A stretch of DNA of 5,374 nt from Actinomycetota bacterium (GTDB lineage: Bacteria; Actinomycetota; Acidimicrobiia; Acidimicrobiales; Iamiaceae). The notes below the pieces were generated by a model that worked only from the letters and a program-made list of their open reading frames with translations, did no database searches and was not told where the DNA came from. The position numbers and the translations under genes were made by a program. Of this stretch, positions 1 to 5,374 are shown one piece after another. The stretch is from NCBI GenBank assembly GCA_017882935.1, contig JADGOP010000194.1, positions 1 to 5,374 of the forward strand, written 5' to 3'. Every line of letters begins with the position of its first letter. The first letter of the stretch is position 1.

Positions 1-1314
1 CGTCGCCCCGCCCTTGGCGATCTGGTCGAACACGTCGGTGAGCTGGTCGCCGAGGAAGATCGAGATGATCGCCGGCGGGGCCTCGTTGGCCCCGAGCCGG
101 TGGTCGTTGGTGGCCGACGCGACCGACACCCGGAGCAGGCCGCCGTACTTGTGCACCGCCCGGATGACGGCGGCACAGAACACGAGGAACTGCGCGTTGT
201 CGTGGGGGGTGTCACCGGGCAGCAGCAGGTTGCCCTCGGTGGCGTTGCCCAGCGAGAAGTTGACGTGCTTGCCCGAGCCGTTGATGCCCTCGAAGGGCTT
301 CTCGTGGAAGAGGCACTCCATGCCGTGCTTCTGGGCGACCCGCTTGAGCGTCACCATGAGCAGCTGCTGGTGGTCGGCGGCCACGTTCGAGCGCTCGAAC
401 ATGGGCGCCAGCTCGAACTGCCCGGGAGCGACCTCGTTGTGGCGGGTCTTGGCCGGGATGCCCAGCTTGAACAGCTCGCGCTCGGTGTCGAGCATGCACG
501 CCAGCACGCGCTCGGGGATGGCGCCGAAGTAGTGGTCGTCGAACTCCTGGCCCTTCGGCGGCTTGGCACCGAACAGCGTGCGGCCCGAGTTGAGCAGGTC
601 GGGACGCGACAGGAAGAAGCTCCGGTCGATCAGGAAGTACTCCTGCTCGGCGCCGGCGAACGACACGACCGCGTCGGGCTTGTCGTGGCCGAACAGGTGC
701 AGGATGCGGTCGGCCTGGGTGGCCATGGCCTGCTGTGAGCGCAGCAGCGGGGTCTTGTGGTCGAGCGCCTCGCCGGTCATCGACACGAACACCGTCGGGA
801 TGCACAGGGTGTTCCCGTTGGGGTTCTCGAGGATGTAGGCGGGGCTGGTCGCGTCCCAGCCGGTGTAGCCCCGTGCCTCGAAGGTGGCCCGCAACCCGCC
901 GTTCGGGAAGCTCGACGCGTCGGGCTCGCCCTGGGTCAGGGTCTTGCCCGAGAACTCGGCGATCGACGAGCCGTCGCCGCCCGGCTCGAGGAAGCTGTCG
1001 TGCTTCTCGGCGGTGAGGCCGGTGAGCGGGTAGAAGACGTGCGCGTAGTGGGTGGCGCCCTTCTCCAGTGCCCAGTCCTTCATGGCCGCGGCCACCACGT
1101 CGGCCACCGTGGGGGCGAGCGGCTTGGAGTGCTCGATGGTGGCCATCACCGACTTGAACACCGGCTTCGGCAGGCGCTTCTGCATGACCGACTTGCTGAA
1201 GACGTTCTCGCCGAAGATCTCTCCCGGCGCGTCGGTCGAGGGGAAGACCGTCGCCGGTGGGGCGTAGGCCTTCACGGCGTCGATCGCGTGCAGGCGGGCA
1301 CTGCTTCCGGTCAT
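1..1314 (-). CDS. glnN: Type III glutamine synthetase (GSIII/GlnN family), C-terminus cut by the window edge
   Basis: The enzyme joins ammonia to glutamate using ATP, giving glutamine, in the cytoplasm. The 438 visible codons hold the hallmarks of the GSIII family rather than GSI or GSII: an N-terminal FGENVF (35-40) followed by MQKRLPKP, then ENPNG and CIPTVFVS near 165-178, the metal-binding AEQEYFL (221-227), [10 protein letters not shown] (292-301), NGSGKH (345-350), and [18 protein letters not shown] near 397-414. GSIII proteins are usually about 700 residues, so roughly 40 % is missing beyond position 1. The frame is open to the edge with no defect seen. The ATG at 1314 is preceded by a strong Shine-Dalgarno GAGGAG six bases away, which fixes the start. 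It follows the four-gene operon on the same strand but is separated by 215 bp, so it probably has its own promoter. The family call is very secure; the symbol glnN is by family. Confidence 0.95.
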   Translation of the reverse strand, partial: MTGSSARLHAIDAVKAYAPPATVFPSTDAPGEIFGENVFSKSVMQKRLPKPVFKSVMATIEHSKPLAPTVADVVAAAMKDWALEKGATHYAHVFYPLTGLTAEKHDSFLEPGGDGSSIAEFSGKTLTQGEPDASSFPNGGLRATFEARGYTGWDATSPAYILENPNGNTLCIPTVFVSMTGEALDHKTPLLRSQQAMATQADRILHLFGHDKPDAVVSFAGAEQEYFLIDRSFFLSRPDLLNSGRTLFGAKPPKGQEFDDHYFGAIPERVLACMLDTERELFKLGIPAKTRHNEVAPGQFELAPMFERSNVAADHQQLLMVTLKRVAQKHGMECLFHEKPFEGINGSGKHVNFSLGNATEGNLLLPGDTPHDNAQFLVFCAAVIRAVHKYGGLLRVSVASATNDHRLGANEAPPAIISIFLGDQLTDVFDQIAKGGAT

Positions 1315-1320
1315 GTCGGG

Positions 1321-1326
1321 CTCCTC
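1321..1326 (-). promoter_or_regulatory. Ribosome binding site of the type III glutamine synthetase
   Basis: GAGGAG on the minus strand lies six bases upstream of the ATG at 1314. It is the best Shine-Dalgarno match in the window and supports this start over any alternative. Confidence 0.8.
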
Positions 1327-1395
1327 GTGGTCGCGCGTGGGCGGGGGCTGCAGGGGTGCGACGGGCCCGTTCGGGCGCTCCTCCACTGCATCGAT

Positions 1396-1415
1396 CGGAC
1401 CGTATCGGCGGTCCG
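1396..1415 (-). repeat. Perfect 7-bp inverted repeat in the GSIII leader
   Basis: The arms CGGACCG (1396-1402) and CGGTCCG (1409-1415) are perfect complements around a 6-base spacer. The element lies about 80 bp upstream of the GSIII start codon. It could form a GC hairpin in the leader RNA or be a dyad operator. No T-run follows on either strand, so it is not an intrinsic terminator. Short GC palindromes arise often by chance at this base composition. Confidence 0.4.
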
Positions 1416-1473
1416 TGTCGGGGGCGTTTCGGGGCCGTGAACAGGGCGAACCATGACCCCGTTCGGCCACGAG

Positions 1474-1493
1474 AAAACCGCCCGTGACCGGCG
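1474..1493 (-). terminator. Weak terminator-like hairpin after the transporter gene
   Basis: On the minus strand CGCC and GGCG pair around a 7-base loop and are followed by G and then TTTT (1477-1474). It lies about 40 bp after the transporter stop, where the four-gene operon would be expected to end. The stem is only four pairs and the T-run is short, so this is a tentative call. Confidence 0.2.
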
Positions 1494-1529
1494 CACACGC
1501 GGCGCGGACCGCACGCCGTCAAGATCGTG

Positions 1530-2504
1530 TCAAGGGGTGGACCGGGCCCGCCGGCGCGCCAGCCCGGCGACCCCCGTGCCCCACACCAGCACGACCACGC
1601 CGTACAGCCCGAGCGGTGCTGCCGCCGCTGCGCCGAACGCCGACGCGGCCAGCCCCGCGGCAATGGCGAAGTCGCGCATCGACACGGTCAACAGGACGGG
1701 GATCGCGTCGGTCAGCGGCGCCCCGCGGGCGATCAACGCACCGAGGGCCGCGGAGCCCGCGAGGAACAGCAGGATGCCGCCGAGCACGGGGAGGTAGCCC
1801 ATGCTCGGGCGCACCTGCGCAGCGACCAGCGCGACGAGTCCCACGAGCGCGGCCGTGGCGGTGAGCGACGCGGCGCGCTCGTACCTCTCGGTACCAGGGA
1901 GCCAGCGCCGCGCCGCCATGCCGACCGCGAGGGGCAGGGCCACGACCAGCAGCAGGTTCACGAGGATCGAGCCGACGCGCACGTGGGCGTGCCCCGCTTC
2001 GACGCGCAGGAGGACGCCGGCGAACAGCACGCTCAGGCCCGTCGACCCCACCAGCACCGCTGCGGCCACGGCGGCCTCACCTCCCGCGAGCACCGTGGTG
2101 GAGACCGACGCGATCTCGCAGGGCGCGAGCCCCAGCACGAGCACGCCTTCCTGCAACGGGCCGCTCGGCACGAAGCGCGACGCCACCCAGGCCAGCGCGG
2201 GCAGGACCACGACGCCCGACAGCAGGACGAGCGCGACCCGGGTCCAGCTCGACGAGAGCCGGTCGACCGCGCCCGCCGAGATCGTGAGGCCCGTGGCAAA
2301 CACGAGCACCACCAGGAGCGCGTCGATGCCGTGGTGCCGGCCGGCCCAGCCGAGCGGTCCACGCGCGAGCAGGCCGACAGCCGCCCCGCACAGCACCAGG
2401 ATCAGCTCGGGGTACTCACCACTGATCCGGCGCAGGCCCGACGGCGCCGCGTCGGCCGGTCCGCTCAGGAGCTGCCGCCCTCGAAGTAGCGGTCGAGCTC
2501 CCAT
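1530..2504 (-). CDS. BASS-family (bile acid:sodium symporter/Acr3-like) membrane transporter
   Basis: This is a polytopic inner-membrane carrier of 324 residues, the usual length for the bile acid:sodium symporter (BASS) superfamily. About ten hydrophobic segments can be seen (roughly 33-48, 62-80, 89-109, 118-140, 146-167, 178-197, 213-230, 236-259, 266-288, 294-315). The fourth/fifth segment region 124-158 (LGLAPCEIASVSTTVLAGG onward) and SMRDFAIAAGLA at 275-286 match the two crossover motifs of the fold. Known family substrates include bile acids, small organic acids and, in Acr3, arsenite; the substrate cannot be read here, and no arsenic genes are present. The ATG at 2504 is the only ATG that keeps the whole first membrane segment, but it overlaps the upstream GS-like gene by 40 bp and lacks a ribosome binding site. 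A CTG at 2468, giving 312 residues, has GAGGG nine bases upstream and overlaps the upstream stop as CTGA, so the true start may be there. It is the last gene of the operon. Confidence 0.85.
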   Translation of the reverse strand: MGARPLLRGRQLLSGPADAAPSGLRRISGEYPELILVLCGAAVGLLARGPLGWAGRHHGIDALLVVLVFATGLTISAGAVDRLSSSWTRVALVLLSGVVVLPALAWVASRFVPSGPLQEGVLVLGLAPCEIASVSTTVLAGGEAAVAAAVLVGSTGLSVLFAGVLLRVEAGHAHVRVGSILVNLLLVVALPLAVGMAARRWLPGTERYERAASLTATAALVGLVALVAAQVRPSMGYLPVLGGILLFLAGSAALGALIARGAPLTDAIPVLLTVSMRDFAIAAGLAASAFGAAAAAPLGLYGVVVLVWGTGVAGLARRRARSTP

Positions 2505-3721
2505 CGGGTGACGTGGTTGCGGTACTCCTCGGACTCGGCGCGGCGCCCGTCGACCAGGCGGTCGATGAGGGCGCTGTCGAGGCCCTCGACCAGGACGTCG
2601 TCGGTGGCGAGCGCGTCGAGGGCCTCGTCGAGCGAGCGCGGCAACGGCTCGTAGCGCGTGGTCGTGCGCGCGACCGGGTCGTAGCCACCCACCGACTCCT
2701 CGTTCGGGGGGTCGAGCTCGAGGCCCGCGGTGACCCCGGCGGCGCCGGCCAGGAGCAGCCCCGCCAGGAGCAGGTAGGGGTTGGCCTGCGGGTCGGCGCC
2801 GCGGAACTCCACCGAGGCCACCTCGCCGAGGTCGCTCGACACACGGATCAGCGCGGCCCGGCTGTTGTGGGCCCACACCGCCGCTCCGGGCGCCTCGGGC
2901 CCCGCGTGCAGGCGCCGGTAGGAGTTCACGTTGGGCGACGCGAGGGCCGCGAGGCCCCGGGCGTGCGCGAGCTGCCCGGCCACGAACGACCGACCGAGGT
3001 CGGTGAGGCCGCCGTCGGCCCCGGTCAGCTCGTCGCCCGCGCGTTGGTGCACGTGCAGCCCCGAACCGGGACGGTTCTCGACGGGCAGCGCCATGAAGGT
3101 GGCCACCAGCCCCGCATCGGCCGCGGCCCGCCGCACCGTCTCCTTCGCCAGCACGATGGCATCGGCCAGGTGCAGCGCCGGGAGCGGCGCCAGGTCGATC
3201 TCGTACTGGCCGGGGCCGGCCTCGTGGTGCACCGACTCCACCACGACGCCGTGGTCGAGCAGCCGCTGCGCGGCCTGCTGGCTGACGGCCAGGCCCGCGC
3301 CGTCGAGATCGTCGAAGTACCCCGCACCGTCGACGGGGGTCCGGTCCGGGCGCATGAGGTAGTACTCGAGCTCCGCGCCGACGCGGTACGCCGCGCCGAG
3401 GTCGTCGAGCTCGTCGAGCACCCGGATGAGGCAGGTGCGCGGGTCGCCGCGCCACGGTGTGCCGTCGGGCGCGAGCACCGTGCACACCACGCGTGCCACG
3501 TCGGGCGACACCACCACGAGGGTCGACCGATCGGGCAGCAGGCGCATGTCGGACTCGAACGAGCGCGCCGACCCCTCGAGCGCGGAGCCGTCGAAGACCA
3601 CGCCGTCGCGCTCGGCCAGCTCGAACCGCGACGCCGGCAGGGCGAGCGCGTTGCTGGTGCCGAACACGTCGACGAACGCCAGCCGCACCCAGGCGACCAA
3701 CGGGAGGGGCGAGGAGGTCAT
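2465..3721 (-). CDS. Divergent glutamine synthetase I-fold ligase (GlnA-like, possibly gamma-glutamyl-amine ligase)
   Basis: The 418 residues cover the GS beta-grasp domain (about 10-90) and the catalytic domain (about 95-418), somewhat short against 440-470 for bacterial GSI. Family marks are FDGSALEGS (43-51), the metal ligands E117/E119 (AELEYYL), E167 (HHEAGPGQYE), E174, H223 (GSGLHVH) and E305 (VEFR), and the substrate-site residues R270, E276, R288, R293 and R307, aligned by eye to Salmonella GlnA. Several normally fixed positions differ: PKP reads ALP, the Asn of NGSGMH (N264) is P218, the Ser of HxHxS (S273) is R227, and the adenylylation region NLYDLPPEE reads ELDPPNEES without tyrosine. 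It is therefore a GS-family ATP-dependent glutamate ligase whose amine may be other than ammonia, as in PuuA-type enzymes. The ATG overlaps the kinase stop as ATGA, with GGTGG seven bases upstream. Fold is certain; substrate is not. Confidence 0.9.
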   Translation of the reverse strand: MTSSPLPLVAWVRLAFVDVFGTSNALALPASRFELAERDGVVFDGSALEGSARSFESDMRLLPDRSTLVVVSPDVARVVCTVLAPDGTPWRGDPRTCLIRVLDELDDLGAAYRVGAELEYYLMRPDRTPVDGAGYFDDLDGAGLAVSQQAAQRLLDHGVVVESVHHEAGPGQYEIDLAPLPALHLADAIVLAKETVRRAAADAGLVATFMALPVENRPGSGLHVHQRAGDELTGADGGLTDLGRSFVAGQLAHARGLAALASPNVNSYRRLHAGPEAPGAAVWAHNSRAALIRVSSDLGEVASVEFRGADPQANPYLLLAGLLLAGAAGVTAGLELDPPNEESVGGYDPVARTTTRYEPLPRSLDEALDALATDDVLVEGLDSALIDRLVDGRRAESEEYRNHVTRWELDRYFEGGSS

Positions 3722-4704
3722 CGGAACACCACCGTGAGAAGGATGATCAGGGCACAGGCTGCGAGGAACCCACCGGCGATCGCGGCGATCAGCAGCCACA
3801 GCCGCTTGCCGCTCTCGGCTGCGGCCAGGCCACCCATCGGGGCCTCGGGCGAGAGGTCGTACTGCCCGGGGTCGAGCGTGTCGAGCCGCTCGAGGTCGGC
3901 CTCCAGGTCGACGGCCGACTGGTACCGGTGGTCGGGGTAGCGCCGCATGGCGTGGAGCACGACCGCCTCGAGCGCGGGCGGGACCTCGGGGCGCAGCTTG
4001 CGGATGCGCTCGGGGTTGCGCGTGAGGTGCCCGGCCATGGCGGCGAGCCAGTTGTCGCCGGGGAACGGCACCCGCCCCGTGAGGAACTCGTACATGAGGA
4101 TGCCCCACGCGTAGACGTCGCTGCGCTCGTCGCCACGCTCGCCCTGGCTCTGCTCGGGGCTCATGTAGTCGGGGGTGCCGAGGTTCTCGGACAGGTGGCG
4201 CCATGTGAGGCGCTTGGCGCCCTCGAGGAGCGCCGTGCCGAAGTCGGCGACCTTCAGCTGGTCGTCGACGGTCACCAGGATGTTCTCGGGCTTCAGGTCG
4301 CGGTGCACGATGCCGTGCTCGTGCAGGTAGGCCAGCACCGACGCCAGCTGCCGGCCCCACGACTCGACGATGGAGAGCGGGACGGGGCCCTCGAACGAGC
4401 GCAGCCGGGACCGCAGGTTCTGGCCCTCGATGTACTCGAGCACGAGGTACGGCTCGGTGCGGTTCTCGGTGGAGTCGAAGCTGCGCTGCACCCCCGGGTG
4501 GTCGAGCGAGCGGACGATCTCGGCCTCACGCCGGAACCGTTGGAAGATGCCGGGGTCGGCGAACAGCTGCGGATTCGGCGACTTGAGCACCACGATGCGG
4601 TCGTCGTTGGTGTCGCGCGCCTTGTACGTCTCCGCGTACGCGCCCTCGCCGAGCGCGCCGAGGACCTCGTAGTGATCGATGAGGGATCCAGGGTGGTGAC
4701 GCAT
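3718..4704 (-). CDS. Membrane-anchored eukaryotic-type Ser/Thr protein kinase
   Basis: This Hanks-type kinase phosphorylates Ser/Thr on target proteins. The kinase domain fills about 12-275 of 328 residues: glycine loop GALGEGAYAETY (16-27), ATP-anchoring K41 (VLK), helix C glutamate near E60 (RREAE), catalytic HRDLKPEN (134-141), DFG (154-156), GTPDYMSPEQ (176-185) and DVYAWGILMYEFLTG (196-210). All catalytic residues are present, so it should be active. A basic residue pair precedes one membrane segment (302-326), and the chain ends at VVFR, so there is no outer sensor (no PASTA repeats). The activation loop lacks the closely spaced Thr pair common in PknB kinases and has T167 and S172 instead. 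The ATG at 4704 has GAGG five bases upstream and overlaps the phosphatase stop by one base (TGATG); a GTG at 4707 is possible but only two bases from GAGG. Its 3' end overlaps the GS-like gene as ATGA. Confidence 0.94.
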   Translation of the reverse strand: MRHHPGSLIDHYEVLGALGEGAYAETYKARDTNDDRIVVLKSPNPQLFADPGIFQRFRREAEIVRSLDHPGVQRSFDSTENRTEPYLVLEYIEGQNLRSRLRSFEGPVPLSIVESWGRQLASVLAYLHEHGIVHRDLKPENILVTVDDQLKVADFGTALLEGAKRLTWRHLSENLGTPDYMSPEQSQGERGDERSDVYAWGILMYEFLTGRVPFPGDNWLAAMAGHLTRNPERIRKLRPEVPPALEAVVLHAMRRYPDHRYQSAVDLEADLERLDTLDPGQYDLSPEAPMGGLAAAESGKRLWLLIAAIAGGFLAACALIILLTVVFR

Positions 4705-5374
4705 CACGACCTCGCCCGGCGGAAGAAGGAGCGACGGCTCGGGGCCGGGGGAATGGGGCGGTCGGAGTGCATCCGGACCACGACGGCGGTGACGTTATCA
4801 GCGGCCTTGCGGGCCACCGCGGTCTCGACCAGGCGCCGCGCGGCCGCCCCCGCGCTGCCGACCGAGCCGGCCGCGACGAGGGTGGCCATCTCGGGTCCGG
4901 CCACCGCGTCCCACAGCCCGTCGCAGCACAGCACCAGCACGTCACCGCTCTTCACCGGTTGGCGCACCAGCTGCACCTGCACCAGTGGGTCGGCGCCGAG
5001 GCTCTTCGTGAGCTGGGACCGGGCGGGGTGGACCGCGGCCTGCTCGACCGTGACCAGCTTCATGCGCAGCATCTCGCCGACGCGGGAGTGGTCGGTCGTG
5101 AGCTGCGTGCAGGTCTCGCCGCGGACGAGGTAGGCACGGGTGTCACCGACGTGGGCGATGAACGCCTCGGTGCCGTTCAGCGTGAGCGCGGTGAGCGTGG
5201 TGCCCATGCCGCTGCGACCCGGCGCCGCCGAGGCGTCGATGACCGCCAGGTTCGCGGCGCGCACCGCGCTGCGCAGCGCTGCGCCCGGCTGGTCGAACGG
5301 AGTGGTGGTCCAGTGCTCCACGAGGGTCTCCACCGCCACCCGGCTGGCCACCTCACCCGCGGCGTGCCCACCCA
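4704..5374 (-). CDS. PP2C-family Ser/Thr protein phosphatase, N-terminus cut by the window edge
   Basis: This metal-dependent (PPM/PP2C) phosphatase removes phosphate from Ser/Thr residues and normally opposes the neighbouring kinase, as PrpC/PstP does with PrkC/PknB. The frame is open through position 5374; 222 complete codons are visible. The fragment begins inside motif DGMGGH: the last two bases are the end of the Met codon, followed by GGHAAGEVAS. Next come SGMGTTLTAL (54-63), VGDTRAYLVRG (75-85), LTTDHS (91-96), a flap ending HPARSQLTKSLG (115-126), LCCDGLWDAV (148-157) and ADNVTAVVV (191-199). The visible metal-binding aspartates and glycines are intact. The protein ends in a short basic tail (SRRSFFRRARS) with no membrane segment, so it should be cytosolic. 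The first 40 or so residues, with the RxxNED-type motif, should lie just beyond the edge. The GTG at 5349-5351 is not the start because the motif continues upstream of it. It is the first visible gene of the operon and overlaps the kinase gene. Confidence 0.95.
   Translation of the reverse strand, partial: GGHAAGEVASRVAVETLVEHWTTTPFDQPGAALRSAVRAANLAVIDASAAPGRSGMGTTLTALTLNGTEAFIAHVGDTRAYLVRGETCTQLTTDHSRVGEMLRMKLVTVEQAAVHPARSQLTKSLGADPLVQVQLVRQPVKSGDVLVLCCDGLWDAVAGPEMATLVAAGSVGSAGAAARRLVETAVARKAADNVTAVVVRMHSDRPIPPAPSRRSFFRRARS

Larger units (their letters stand above)
1315..1529 (-). promoter_or_regulatory. Intergenic leader of the type III GS gene; probable promoter and control region
   Basis: This 215-bp gap between the transporter stop and the GSIII start is the only sizeable non-coding stretch. 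It holds no convincing gene. Read on the minus strand it contains two TTGAC motifs 11 bp apart at its upstream edge (1529-1533 and 1518-1522), a weak hairpin followed by TTTT (1474-1493), a loose 11-bp-period repeat (1395-1439) and a 7-bp perfect inverted repeat (1396-1415). No clear -10 box is placed 16-18 bp from either TTGAC. That a promoter for GSIII lies here follows from the gap length and the strong ribosome binding site; the exact position is not resolved. Confidence 0.45.

Noticed and set aside
1361..1370. 10-bp palindrome ACGGGCCCGT in the GSIII leader
   Set aside because: It has no loop, flanking symmetry or T-run, and such GC palindromes are common by chance at this composition.
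1311..1514. Possible 67-codon leader peptide ending in an ATGA overlap with the GSIII start
   Set aside because: The overlap is suggestive of coupling, but the start is a GTG with no clear ribosome binding site, and the product is Arg/Pro/Ser/Thr-rich like other chance frames here. GSIII has its own strong ribosome binding site.
212..1663. Minus-strand open frame overlapping the GSIII gene, the gap and the transporter end
   Set aside because: It is in another frame from GSIII and the transporter, runs through the non-coding gap and encodes an Arg/Pro/Gly-rich sequence without motifs.
2505..3485. Upstream extension of the transporter frame into the GS-like gene
   Set aside because: The extension is the alternate frame of the GS catalytic domain, shows no hydrophobic or transporter-like sequence, and would overlap a secure gene by about 1 kb.
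2513..3940. Long plus-strand open frame (475 codons) antisense to the GS-like ligase
   Set aside because: Its product is low-complexity (Arg, Val, Gly, His rich) with no recognisable motif, and it lies opposite an unmistakable GS gene. Such frames are expected from third-position GC bias.
3457..5133. Long plus-strand open frame (558 codons) antisense to the kinase and phosphatase
   Set aside because: It spans two real genes and their junction on the other strand and shows no domain; it is a GC-bias shadow.
5266..5284. GCGCTGC/GCAGCGC palindrome and repeat
   Set aside because: It lies inside the phosphatase coding sequence, where Ala, Leu and Arg codons produce GCGC-rich palindromes; no other sign of function.
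1..5374. Defence system, mobile element, CRISPR array or tRNA/rRNA genes
   Set aside because: No transposase, integrase, nuclease, spaced repeats or tRNA-like fold was seen; all but about 215 bp is accounted for by five metabolic or signalling genes of uniform composition.

Overview
The window is GC-rich (roughly 70 % by eye) with the dense, overlapping gene packing of an actinomycetote. A type III glutamine synthetase beside eukaryotic-type Ser/Thr signalling genes would suit a deep-branching actinobacterial lineage such as Acidimicrobiia. That placement is an inference from family content and composition and was not tested. All real genes lie on the minus strand, so they are transcribed from right to left. 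Both window edges cut a gene.

Layout in transcription order: (1) a PP2C-type Ser/Thr protein phosphatase whose 5' end lies beyond position 5374; (2) a membrane-anchored Ser/Thr protein kinase (3718-4704); (3) a divergent 418-residue glutamine synthetase (GS) I-fold ligase (2465-3721); (4) a BASS (bile acid:sodium symporter) family transporter (1530-2504); (5) a 215-bp intergenic region (1315-1529) holding a short inverted repeat, a loose 11-bp-period repeat and weak promoter- and terminator-like signals; (6) a type III glutamine synthetase (GlnN family) starting at 1314 and running off the left edge.

Genes 1-4 overlap at every junction (GTGA or TGATG, ATGA, and either a CTGA overlap or a 40-bp overlap). 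They look like one translationally coupled operon whose promoter lies outside the window. A reversible phosphorylation pair (phosphatase plus kinase) is thus co-translated with an ATP-dependent glutamate/amine ligase homologue and a small-solute carrier, next to a separately transcribed GS of another family. The most plausible reading is a nitrogen or amine metabolism module under Ser/Thr phosphorylation control. The least ordinary element is the GS-like ligase: it keeps the metal ligands and several substrate-site residues but has lost residues normally invariant in ammonia-using GSI and the adenylylation tyrosine, so its amine substrate may not be ammonia. No RNA gene, mobile element, CRISPR array or defence system was seen.
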